Notes under the pieces: generated by a model
What the model was told of the DNA's origin: nothing
Databases searched by the model: none
What the model saw: the letters and a program-made list of their open reading frames with translations, nothing else
Part shown: one piece after another, positions 19,232-30,500 of the stretch
Layout: every line of letters starts with the position of its first letter
Position numbering within the stretch: position 1 is the first letter of the stretch
Made by a program: the position numbers and the translations under genes
NCBI GenBank assembly: GCA_029237695.1
Contig: CM055274.1
Span: forward strand, 16,419,505 to 16,483,504
Reading direction: 5' to 3'
DNA length: 64,000 nt
Source: Conchocele bisecta
Taxonomy: Eukaryota; Mollusca; Bivalvia; Lucinida; Thyasiridae

Positions 19232-19465
19232 AACCCTTTAACTGCTATCGCAATTTTTTGTTGTCTGCTGTTTATTTTTATCATCAAAAACATGCTTTGA
19301 CAGCACTTTAGAATAATTTACAACATGCTTCGACAGCACTTTAGAATAATTTCCATTGGAAATGATTCTGAAGTTCTGTCAAACCATTTTTTTATTGAGA
19401 AATAAGGCAAGATATAAAAGCAACAGCAGACGACAATTGTTGCGTGTAGCGATATAAGGGTTAAG
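19232..19465. mobile_element. Palindromic MITE, family D
   Basis: Ends aaccctttaactgctatcgc and a gatataagggttaagattc. Interior has tttgacagcactttagaata twice and the hairpin atttccattggaaatgattc. The repeated caacatgctt(t/c)gacagcac is a local internal duplication. This family has about nine copies, two of them next to KIF3A exon b. Confidence 0.82.
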
Positions 19466-19577
19466 ATTCAGAAATAATGTCAGACACAAGTATATACACG
19501 ATAGACAAATGATTTACCAATTTACAATATGACAAATTAGCAGTTTACTGCTCTTTCAGGTATCGTAATATTTGATT

Positions 19578-19965
19578 AGATTTATTGGTGTTTAACGCCC
19601 TATCAACAGCTAAGGTCATTTAAGTCCGGGCCAACGTGTTCGATCCCGCATTTAACCTGCTGCACTGGGGTGAAAATCCATATATCAGAACGGATTTGAT
19701 TTTTTGGTGTTTAAGGTCATTTAAGACCGGGCCAACGGGTTCAATCCCGCATTTTATCTGCTGCATTGGGGGGAACATGCCAAAATCAGGACGGAATATT
19801 TACATCAAAATAAATATATATTCATAAATTATAAATAACCCGACCTGTTGCCAACCCCATACCACACCCCAGTCACTTGGCCCCTTCCCCTAAAAGTAAT
19901 ACTGGTAGGATTATTTTTATATACAACCAGATTCAACTCTCGCATACAAGAATGCCTGAGGGTCA
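19578..19965 (-). mobile_element. SINE family S2, with internal duplication
   Basis: The segment gatttattggtgtttaacgc through cattggggggaacatgccaa contains a second copy of ggtcatttaagaccgggcca and aacgggttcaatcccgcatt about 110 bp after the first. Confidence 0.75.
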
Positions 19966-19973
19966 AACCAGTC

Positions 19974-20250
19974 GCCTATTTCACCAACATTGCAAAGTAT
20001 ACGTATCTAACAAAGTATACTTGGAGGGAGAAATTTTCAAATTAAGGATAAATTTATTAATTTTTATTATACTGAATTATGCAGAATTATTGTACTAAAT
20101 TTATTACATTATAACAGCCAAATTGGCTGTGATAATGTAATAAACATTATCACAGCCAATTTGGCTGTTATAATGTAATAAATTTAGTACAATAATTCTG
20201 CATACTTTTAATCATCAAATATATGCAGTCGTTAGTTCTATATGACATTA
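19974..20250. mobile_element. Palindromic MITE, family C, one end truncated
   Basis: Left end gcctatttcaccaacattgc. The centre is duplicated: cattatcacagccaatttgg follows tggctgtgataatgtaataa. The right end stops at gttctatatgacatt without the outer arm. Confidence 0.8.
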
Positions 20251-20339
20251 GTATTATTGTACTGGTTTAACTCCACGACAATGTATTTGGATAGAAGACA
20301 AATGGTGTCCGAATACTTAGGTTTATTATATGGATCAGT

Positions 20340-20815
20340 GTAGGGGAATTTCTGACTTCTGTGAAATTGGGCTTATGACGGGAGAAATTGGGCTTATGAC
20401 ATTTGTGACCAACCTAGCTCCTGATCTGCTAGCACTGTTCTGCAGATATGCACTGCTTGCTAGAAACACGGCGGTGAATCACCGATGGAATGGCAAGCAG
20501 TGTACAGGCCGAGCTGAGTCTACACTGGCTGAAAAGGATCGAAGTCCCATTCTCCAGCCACAGCCACATAACTGGCGGCTGTGACTGGAGAAATGGGGAT
20601 TATGGCATTTGTGACCAGTGTAGCTCCTGAACAAATAGCCCTCTCCTGTAGCCCGATAACAATCTATATTGATTGTTAGAAGTATGACAGGAGTTTTATT
20701 ATGGAACGACGAACAGTGCAGATCCTGATCAGACTGTGTGGATGTACATGCTGATCTGGATCTACACTGGTCGCAAAAGCCATAAGCCCCAGTTCTCCAG
20801 TCACAGCCACAAATG
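20340..20815. mobile_element. Two adjacent MITE family E copies
   Basis: First copy about 20343-20573, second 20577-20813, each ending ctccagccacagccacat-like or ctccagtcacagccacaaat. They are head to tail with no spacer and diverged internally, so they are either independent insertions or an old tandem duplication. Confidence 0.8.
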
Positions 20816-20984
20816 AGAATTTTCTGAACTTTTTATCAGCAATAAAAACATCATAAAATATGTCAAATTCAGACCCCATATACGGAAATTATAGTTTCAG
20901 AAAAAATATCGGTAAACCAGACGTGATCATAAAAAGATCTTGTACACAGACCAATATGGAAATTTATAGTTTCAAAATCATTAA

Positions 20985-21175
20985 CCCTGACACCGCTATC
21001 TTTGACAGCACTTTAGAATAATTTACAACATGCTTTGACAGACCTTCAGAATCATTTCTATTGGAAATGATTCCATTCTGAAATGCTGTCAAACCATGTT
21101 TTTATTGAGAAATAAGGCAAGATATAAAAGCAACAGTAGACGACAATTGTTGTGTGTAGCGGTCTAAAGGTTAAT
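20985..21175. mobile_element. Palindromic MITE, family D
   Basis: Starts ttaaccctgacaccgctatc and ends gtgtagcggtctaaaggtta. It has the same core, atttctattggaaatgattc, with a short insertion (cattctgaaatgctg). Confidence 0.82.
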
Positions 21176-21199
21176 GCATACAAGGTGATCACCAAGGAG

Positions 21200-21665
21200 T
21201 GTCTCACTAGGCGATCGCCACGAAGGTCAAGGTCACAATGTCAGGAAGTCCAACATTATTGATATGAAAGTCACGGTCACAAATGACACTGAGTGGATAG
21301 CCATCAACGTGAGGAAGGAAGCTATTGGTGAAGTTTGGTGATGATCCGACGGATCAAGAGCTATTCAACATTTGGACATACATTTGGACGGGATGACACT
21401 GGATGGATCGCTATCAATGTAAGGAAGCTATTTATGTAATTTGGTAATGATAAGACTACCGGATCAGGATATTTAACATTTGGACATATGTCCAAAATTG
21501 TTGACACCAATATGAAGGTCACCAAGGTGAAGGTCAGCCGAATGACACTGGTAGGTATCCATCAATTTAAAGACGCTAGATATTCAACGTTTGGATGTAC
21601 GTCCAAAATTATTTGTCACCAAATATTTGTCAACATGGTCACGGTCACAAAAATGAGTTTGTTTG
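21200..21665. repeat. Ancient dispersed repeat with about 100-bp internal periodicity
   Basis: The phrases gacactg..tggatagccatcaa, gtgaggaaggaagctattgg and tggtaatgat recur in order at about 21290, 21390 and 21540, and again at 22610 and 22765. The text is rich in aaggtcaaggtcacaa-like words. The 27-bp minisatellite at 22045 appears to be an amplified piece of it. Confidence 0.6.
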
Positions 21666-21669
21666 TTTT

Positions 21670-22040
21670 GTTTATTGGTGTTTAACGGTTTATTGGTGTT
21701 TATCAACAGCTAAGGTCATGTAAGGCCGGGAACACGGGTTCGATCCGGTTTTAACATGCTGCATTCGGGGGGAAAATCCTAAAATCAGAACGGAATATTT
21801 ACATAGAGAAAAAATATATTCAGCCCTGAAATTAGAATAACCTGACCTGATGCTTGGCCCCTTCCCCTAAAATAGGATTACGAATAATTGCAATGCTCAT
21901 ATAAGGGGTATAACCAGATTCAACTGTTACATACAAAATGCCAAAGACGTATTTGAGGGCCAAACCAGGTCTCCAGTTGGAATTCTGGTAAGGATGAACC
22001 CCGATCGTTGAATTACGTGCTCCCGACCAACCACCCACCA
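21670..22040 (-). mobile_element. SINE family S2
   Basis: Contains tttattggtgtttatcaaca, cgggttcgatccggttttaa, aacctgacctgatgcttggc and aaccccgatcgttgaattac. It abuts the 27-bp minisatellite. Confidence 0.75.
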
Positions 22041-22044
22041 CCCG

Positions 22045-22510
22045 AATGAGACACTGGTCTTGATAGCCATCAATGAGACACTGGTCTTGATAGCCATCAA
22101 TGAGACACTGGTCTTGATAGCCATCAATGAGACACTGGTCTTGATAGCCATCAATGAGACACTGGTCTTGATAGCCATCAATGTGAGACTGGTCTTGATA
22201 GCCATCAATGAGACACTGGTCTTGATAGCCATCAATGAGACACTGGTCTTGATAGCCATCAATGAGACACTGGTCTTGATAGCCATCATCAATGTGACAC
22301 TGGTCTTGATAGCCATCAATGAGACGCTGGTCTTGATAGCCATCAATGAGACACTGGTCTTGATAGCCATCAATGAGATCACTGTCTGATAGCCATCATC
22401 AATGTGACACTGGTCTTGATAGCCATCAATGAGACGCTGGTCTTGATAGCCATCAATGAGACACTGGTCTTGATAGCCATCAATGAGACACTGGTCTTGA
22501 TAGCCATCAA
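22045..22510. repeat. 27-bp minisatellite
   Basis: About 17 units of tgagacactggtcttgatag followed by ccatcaa. Variants are tgtgagactgg, gagacgctgg and two units with an extra catcatcaatgtgacac. Because 27 is divisible by three, it is open in several frames on both strands. The unit is derivable from the flanking ancient repeat (gacactg, gatagccatcaatg). Confidence 0.95.
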
Positions 22511-22519
22511 TGCGAGGAA

Positions 22520-22905
22520 GCTATTGATGAAGTTTGGTAAAGGATTCGACAAACGGATCAGGAGATACAGAATTTTTTACAAAATTATTGACACCAATGT
22601 GAAGGTCACCAGAATGACAGTGGGTGGATAGCCATTAATGTGAGAAAGCTATTGATGACATTTGGTAATGATCCGACTAACAGATTAAGAGATGTGGGAT
22701 TTTTTGCTACATACAAATTTACATCCCACAAAAATTAATGTCATGAAGGTGAAGGTCTCGGTCAACTGAACGGCACTGGATGGATAGCTATCAATGTGAG
22801 GAAGCTATTAATGAAGTTTGATAATAATCCGACTAACAGATCAAGAGATGTGGGAAATTTGGCTACATCCAAAATTTACGTCCCATGTGACCACTATGTC
22901 CAACT
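22520..22905. repeat. Ancient dispersed repeat, continuing
   Basis: Three diverged units with gaggaagctattgatgaagt, gatgtgggatttttt or gatgtgggaaatttgg, and tggatagctatcaatgtgag. Continues the block at 21200-21665 on the other side of the SINE and minisatellite. Confidence 0.6.
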
Positions 22906-22984
22906 CTCCACTATCCTGGGTGAGACAAAAACACAGATATAAAAATGGAAATGTGAGTGGACAGACATGATAAAATGAATGGTT

Positions 22985-23180
22985 TAATTGTGGCTGTGAC
23001 TGGAGAAATGGGGCTTATGGGTTCTGCGACTAGTGTAAATCCAGATCAGCCTGTGCATCCGCACAGTCTGATCAGGATCTGCACTGTTTGCAATTCAATC
23101 GAACCGCATATGCACAGACTGATCTGGATCTACATTGGTTGCAAACCAATAGGACCCATTTCTCCAGGTCACACCCACAA
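22985..23180. mobile_element. MITE, family E, shortened
   Basis: Left end gtggctgtgactggagaaat and right end acccatttctccaggtcaca. The central aagc/bulge half between ttgcaattcaatcgaaccgc and the right arm is deleted. Confidence 0.82.
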
Positions 23181-23195
23181 GTATGTATTTTATAT

Positions 23196-23426
23196 TAACC
23201 CTTAGACCGCTATCTTATTTTATTTTGTCGTCTGCTGTTTATTTTCTATTTTCCATTTTTATCATCAAAAACATGCTTTGACAGCACTGTAGAACAATTT
23301 ACAACATGCTTTGACAGCACTTCAGAATCATTTCCTTTGGAAACCATGTTTTTATTGGGAAATAAGGCAAAATATAAAAGCAACAGCAGACGACAATTGT
23401 TGTGAGTAGCGGTCTAAGGGTTAAGT
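23196..23426. mobile_element. Palindromic MITE, family D
   Basis: Starts ttaacccttagaccgctatc and ends agtagcggtctaagggttaa. The core is reduced to catttcctttggaaaccatg, so the hairpin is asymmetric. Confidence 0.82.
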
Positions 23427-23985
23427 GAATCCCGACTGTTAAATTCAGTACGGTACATGAAGATTTGATATTATTTAAGGTTTAACTTTTTACAACACAT
23501 ACAATATGTACCATGATCAACACAAAAACAAAATTAACATCTAATTGACCAATTCAGCCAACCCCAACAACATATAACCCAGGACAACAAAATTGCGTTT
23601 ATTTAGTACACGACCACTGTAGCCCCAGATCAGACTGTATCTGCCTGATCAGGGCCTACACTGTTCGTTGTGGTGCACGACAAGCATTCCCGATGCCACT
23701 GTAACCCTCAAATAATTGGGTTTGTCAGAAGAGTATATAGTATGCTCTATTGCACTTACAGTCTCACATAATCAGAAATAGTATGGTATATTTATTATAA
23801 ATAGGCCCATTTATGTTAGTGCTAAAAAACTGTCAACCAGATATAATTGTTGGCGTGAATTTATGTATCAGCACCGGTTGGTAAAATCATTGTGACACCG
23901 GTAATTTGTTATTAAAGCGGCCGTAAGTTTTGATTGAAATCAGATCAACCATTTCAACACATATCCAGCATTTGCAAACATTTTA
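23427..23985. other. Intergenic, nothing firm
   Basis: A short fragment of family E-like text (gatcagactgtatctgcctg, gatcagggcctacactgttc) is at 23625-23665. Otherwise I see no ORF, RNA or repeat I can support. Confidence 0.4.
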
Positions 23986-23989
23986 GAAT

Positions 23990-24292
23990 CGGACTAGCTG
24001 GCTTAAAATTTCATGAGGATGTGCATTTGTCATTATTTATTTTTAGACATGAAATATATCCATTTTCTTATCAACACCGACAATGCAGAATTAAATTTTG
24101 TTGTCTTGCAATTTTCAGTTTTCTCAACACAAACATGGTTTGGCAGCAATTTAGAATCATTTCCATCCATTGGAAAAGATTCTAAAGTGCTGTCAAACCA
24201 TGTTTTTCTTGAGAACCCACCCCCCCCCCATAAAAATATGACAACAGCAGATGACAATTTATTTGGTACCAGCCTTTTAAGGGTTAATGGAG
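23990..24292. mobile_element. Palindromic MITE, family D, with poly-C
   Basis: Core atttccatccattggaaaag; arms aacatggtttggcagcaatt and gtgctgtcaaaccatgtttt; end ttttaagggttaatggag. A run of C at 24220-24230 interrupts the right arm. Confidence 0.75.
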
Positions 24293-24480
24293 TAATCCCA
24301 AAATTACTGTAGAACTGTCCGAGCCGAAATCAGCGCAGACTGAATTGGTCCATACTATTTGCCATTCAGCAGAAATCTGCACACAGTGTCTATGATGTTG
24401 TGAGGTGATGAGCGAGTCAATGATCATGAAATGGCATAAAACATCACACTGTTTCGTCTTCCTGTTCCGTCAGCGGGAGA

Positions 24481-24527
24481 TCAATAGTTGCTCCCTCCAT
24501 AGTTCTGGCCATAGTTGGACCCTCCAC
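24481..24527 (-). CDS. RRM gene terminal exon 13
   Basis: Minus-strand acceptor TTGTAG before 24527; stop TGA at 24483-24481. It encodes GGGSNYGQNYGGSNY. Tyr/Gly/Asn repeats of this kind are usual at the ends of low-complexity hnRNP-type proteins. No clear poly(A) signal is seen in the 60 bases beyond it before repeats begin. Confidence 0.85.
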
Positions 24528-27500
24528 CTACAACACATTGACAATAGCATTACATGTGGACACCCAGTTGGTTAAAGGAGACTCATTGATAGATTTATTG
24601 GTGTTTAACGACCTATCCAGGGATTCCGCTGGGGGAAAATAAAAAAATCGCCACTTCAAACAAAATAAAACAATTGGCGATAATTTTTTTTACAATTTTC
24701 GAGAAAAAAAATGCCAAAAAAAAGTTTTATCGCCAATTGCGAAAGTGGCGATCACCAGCGGAATCCCTGCCTATCAACAGCTAAGGTCATGTAAGGACGG
24801 GCAAACGGGTTTGATCCCGTTTTAACCTGCTGCATAGGGGGGGAAATCCCAAAATCAGAACGGAATATTTACATCGAGAAAAAATATATTCAGCCCTGAA
24901 ATTAGAATAACCTGACCTGGTGCCAGGTCCATACCACACCAATGTCACCTGGCCCCTTCCCCTAAAATAGTATTACAAATAATCGCAATACTCACATAAG
25001 GGGTATAACCAGATTCACTGTCACATACAAAATGCCAAAGACGTATGTGAGGGCCAAACCAAGTCTCCAGTCGGAATTCCAGTAAGGATGAACCCCGATC
25101 GTTAGATTACCCATCACATGGTCGCACCTACCACCCACTGCTCCCATCTACTGAGACTCGCCTTGTGATTATGTACCTTATGAACAAATGCGATTTTTTA
25201 TGAAAAATACTTACAGAAACTGATATTTTCTATAAATCACGGCGTAAAGTTGACAAAATTTTCATAGCAAATGCGGAATAGAATTTGCTATGTAAAAATT
25301 GTCAACTGTCAACGTCATTTACGGAATGATGCAGGCTGGTTAGGTATCAATGTTAGAAGGCTACTGATGACGTTTGGTGAACATTCAACATGTATATAAT
25401 GTAGCTACAGATACATTGAAAAAACAAGAACGAAGCCTTGATAATAAAATAAATAAAGAATAAAGTCCTCAGTGACCTTGACCTTGGGAAGTCGGACGTG
25501 GGTGGTATGCAAAAAAAGCACCATCCCTAGACACACATTGTGGCCAATCAAAATCGGTGAAGCGGTTGACGAGCTATTGAAATAAAACCAAAAAAACACT
25601 AACATTTTTGCCTTACAAACAAGGTGAACTTCGAACTTAATTGACCTTGACCTTGGGCACAGTGGCTGCATGCATGGGCCAGAGAATGAAAACTTTGACC
25701 TTGGGGCACAGGAGCCATATGAGTGGGACACAGAATGAATATATGGATAATGACCAATAAGCATACAAAGTTTCAAGCAAATCTGACTTACGGTTACAGA
25801 GATATTTAAAAACTTTTAACGCAGATTTCGGATGGACGGACACCTGGATGTAAAATATTACGATAAATTTGAAGAATATGGAAACAAAATTATTTATTCG
25901 CGATATTCCTGCTCCGATATTTTTAAAAATTGTACTTTTTAATTGTTGCAGTAACGTAACTCCCTGAACAAATGGGAAATATCGGAACAGATGGCAGCTC
26001 TGCGTACATACAAAATTGTTGACTAGCACGATACCACCAGAATTGTCGCACTTTCTACTACCGCGGGAGAGACAAAAATATAGAAAACATTATTTCCACT
26101 TGTTAATACCTCATAGAGTGGCAGGTATTTTGGTGAAACGGGTTAAGAGATTATCTTACCATACTGTCTCTTGTTGTTAAGAGATTATCTTACCATACTG
26201 TCTCTTGTTGTCGGATCTGTTGCTATAGCCACCCTTCCGCTTTCCGCCCCTTCGGTCGCCTCCACCACCCATCCCACTGCCTCCCATCATGCCCATTGCA
26301 TCGCCTCCTATTCCACCACCCACCCTGACACAACAACAGAGATAAGTCATTGGAAATTTTTGAAATCAATAGTTCTAAATATTGCCGTGATAAACATGTA
26401 TACCAAATTTGGTTACGATCTGTCCAGTAGAACTTGAGGGGTTATTACGTGGACAAGAATACAGAGCGTGAAATTAAATATAGCCGCCAAGGGGAGACAA
26501 GTCATCAGATATTTTTGAAAATCAATAGGTTTCTTCGTCTTGCCGTGATAAACATGTATACTGAATTTGGTTACAATCCGTCAAGCATTTAAAAAAAATA
26601 CAGGGGTCATACCAGTTATCCGGACAATCATCTAATCTAACAAATTAAAATACGTGTTAATTAAGCGCATTCGTTCGTTCCGAATTTGCAACAAATACAT
26701 CTAAGTCACGCAGGTGCTTGCTGTTTCCATTCCAGTGTGAATAATATATCGCCAAGGTAAACATTTTAGTAAAATTTGCTGAAAACATTTCCCAACTCGC
26801 CCACTTACGTCATTGCAGAGTTGTTCTATAAATACAATAAATTCTATAAATACGGTGTTTTCCAAGAAGCGAAGGGTGTTTTTTTTTATGCAGAACTATG
26901 CAATGCTGTTTACACTGGTTTACTGGCGATAAAATTATTATTTCAATGCGAGAATAGACGATTATACGCTTGTCCGGATAACTGATTGTCAATATTAATT
27001 TTGGGGCAATTTTACAGCTGATGATCTGACCCAATTGTAAGTGAGAAAGACGGCACATTTTGCTAAATAGTTTACATGCGTTGAGAAAGCAAGAACCGAG
27101 GATTGTTCTGTGAAAATTTATGCCCGTATCTGTTATTTTAAGAAAAATATTGTAAAAAGAAAAAAGAAAAAAAAGGCCAATTTTGTCCGAAAATCTGGAG
27201 GATACCTGTATACATATGTGTGGCTGTAGAAATGGGTGTTGCGGGTTTTGCGACCAGTGTAGATCCAGTACAGCCTGTGCATCCGCAATCTGATCAGGAT
27301 CTGCACTGTTCGTCATTCCATCAATGAAGCACTCGTATTAATATGGTTATTATAAACGCGTCGACTAATTTCATAAGAAACTCGGCATAGCCGAGTTTCT
27401 TATGAAATCAGTAAACTCGTTTAATACACATCATATTAAATCATCACTCATGTAAGATCCTCTATTTCTCCAGTGACAGCGACAAAGTTGGAGGAGAACT

Positions 27501-30500
27501 TACTGCATCATATTCTGCTCCATCATGGCAAGCGTGGATTTCAGTGAGGCCATCATTGTCATCGCATCATCGCCACTGAAATCACATGGCGCTCATTTAC
27601 TGCGGGCATTAGTCTACCACGTCTCCAGGAGTCACATCTGGGGGCCGAAACTTTGGCAGCTAAGCTTCAGTGTACATGGGCTTGTTTCACAAAACTTTGT
27701 CCATAAAACAACCCAGATTTCTATGAATTTACTTTACACTCACTGAGTTGACTGAAGTTACCATGCTATACGAGCATGTACATGTGGTTACATATGCTAA
27801 TTATTTACAGGCATCAGTTGTCGGAGTGACTGTCTTTCAAAATGTTTTAGTCATACAGACCTCAATAGCAGTTCCTTTATAGCGGTGTTTGCAAACAGTG
27901 TAGATCCAGATGAGCCGGCTTGTGACGAGGATCTGCACTTTTTGCAAGTAATTTTCATATTTTGTAGAAAAAAAACACCCCCATTTTATAAATGGAGTCT
28001 GAAAATCATTTTGTGACAATTGAATTTGTCGGAAAATTAACATATCTAAAACATTCCAGTTATTTAGGGTTGAACTGCTGAATTAAAATGTTATCGTCTG
28101 CTTTTTATTTTTAGTTTTTTCTTGCCAAAACCATGGTTTGACAAACCATATTTTCACTGAGAAAGAACGCAAACTATAAACCAACAACAGACGACAATTT
28201 TAGTGTGCAGCAGTCTAAAGGTTAAGTGAAACAGGTCCCTGGCACCACAAAGCTGGCCGGCCACTCACCTCTGGTTACCGCCCATCTGGTTGCCTCTGAA
28301 CCCACCACCCATGGACTGCCCACTCACGCCACCTCCGCCGAAGATGCCACCACCAGACTGGTTGTTCCAGCCTACAATAGGATCGTAACTACAGTTGAAA
28401 GATTGATTGATTGGGCTGTCAACTAGTTAATTGGTTGGTTGATCAGTAGCCGATTTCATCAAATTTGCAAAGTATACTGATCTAGCAAAGTATACTTTGA
28501 GGGAGTAATGATTTATTTTTTCCGAAATGCATTATCTCATATAGAACTAACGACTGTCTATATTTGATGATTAAAAGTATGCAGAATTATTATACTGAAT
28601 TTATTACGTTATCACAGCCAAAATGGCTGTGATAATGTAATAAATTCAGTATAATAAAAATTTATAAATTTATCTTTAAATTGAAAATTTCTCCCTCAAA
28701 GTATACTTTGCTAGATAAGTATACTTTGCAATGTTGGTGAAATAGGCACAGGTTGAAGTAACGGACCGAGGTCTATAAATACATTAAGTATGCCTAAAAG
28801 CATCAATAAATGAAGAAAAAAAAAAAATTTTTTTTTTACCCCATCCATCTAATCTTATGGGGAAGGTGTCCAACTTTTTAATAGGCCGAGCCCATACGGG
28901 CTCGAGACAACGGACTCTCACGAATCGTCAACCGCGTTATATCATTGTCGCCTATTGCAGAAGTTGGGACAATGTTAGTATTCCGCAACGATATATTCCC
29001 CATTGCGCTATGTCAACGCGTTTTCGAGCTATTAATTGTTTTGTTGTAAAAACAGTATCATCATTGCTAGGTCGGGAAAGAACGGACACATTTCCGAGGC
29101 CGATATTGCTATATAAAGGAGTAAACATCGGGTTCAAAATACACTTTGACGTCGTCCCGGCCCGTAAAGAAACATTTTGCATAGAGAAAACATTGTTTCC
29201 AATCAAACATTTGATCAAACCTACATTTATACCCGTCCTGTACGTCACGACAGACAATTTAATCACACAGACATTTCTATCATTTCTCGGGAAGCCATTT
29301 TGTATAAACATCGTGGGACAGGTTTATTCGCCGGAACTCGTGCACTTACTATGTGGTAAAAAAAACGGAACTTCTAGAAACGGTTATAATTCATATTTTA
29401 TAATACCTATGTTGATGGTAAACGTATCAAGTTAAAGGTATGTCTCTCTACTGCGATTTCAAGTTTTGTCAAAATATATTTTTTTCTAATAAACATGTTT
29501 TGGCAGCATATGAGAATTGTCCGTGGGGTCAAATTTTATTTTTGACCGAATATGGTCATGTTATATGTCAAATCGAAGGTATCAACGAGGCGATCACTCT
29601 GGTGCATTTTTTTGTCGAAATCGGATGGCTATGTCATCCAAGATGGCCGCCGAAAGGTCAAAAGGTCGTTCTTTTATTAGATTTAAAAATTCTTCTTCAC
29701 ATGAACCGCTTGGCCCATGGTGGCCAAATTTAAAAATTATGGTTCATGGGTGAAGCATTTTCAGATTTGTTAAAACGGAGATCATCGCTAATCCAAGATG
29801 GCCGCCGTCTAAAAATAGCATAAATTCTTAAAAAAATCTTCTTCTCATGAATCGTTAGCCGGATTTCGACAAAACTTGGTAAGAATGATAGATGTACAAT
29901 ACTCTTTCAAAGTTGTTAAAATGGTGACTCCGGGGTCAAAAATGGGCGTGGCCCGTGGGGTCAAATTGGGGTAAAATTTTATTTTTGACCGAATATGGTC
30001 ATGTCTATATCAAATCGAAGGTATCAAAGAGGCGATCGCTCTGATACATTTTTTGTCGAAATTGGATGGTCATGTCATCCACGATGGCCGCCGAAAGGTC
30101 AAACGGTCGTTCTTTTATTAGAGATTTCAAAATTTTTCTTCACACGCACCGCGTGGCCCAAGGTGGCCAAACTTCACAGTTATGGTCCATGAGTGAAGCC
30201 TTTTCAGATTTGTTAAAACGGAGGTCGTCGCTAATCAAAAATCTTCGTTCTCATGAACCACCATTTTTTACCCCTGGGTCACCATTTTAGCAACTTTGAA
30301 AGAGCATTGTACATCGATCATTCCTACCAAGTTTCGCCGGTTCATGAGAAGAATTAAGAATTTATGCTATTTTTAGACGGCGGCCATCTCGCCTTCCGCT
30401 TTTGGAAATATATTTTGCTGTAATCCGAATTATAAAATGCAGGTAACGCAGGGCGACTTTCCCCGTGTTACAGACAGAAAATTCGTGTTAGTTTTGCTCA

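Noticed and set aside
21927..22382. Repetitive ORFs on both strands (nine-residue repeats)
   Set aside because: Direct result of a 27-bp minisatellite, open on both strands at once. No flanking coding sequence.
28952..29311. 119-codon antisense ORF in the palindrome as a gene
   Set aside because: Mirror copy diverges neutrally on both strands and no domain is recognised. Kept only as a possible relic of the element's source.
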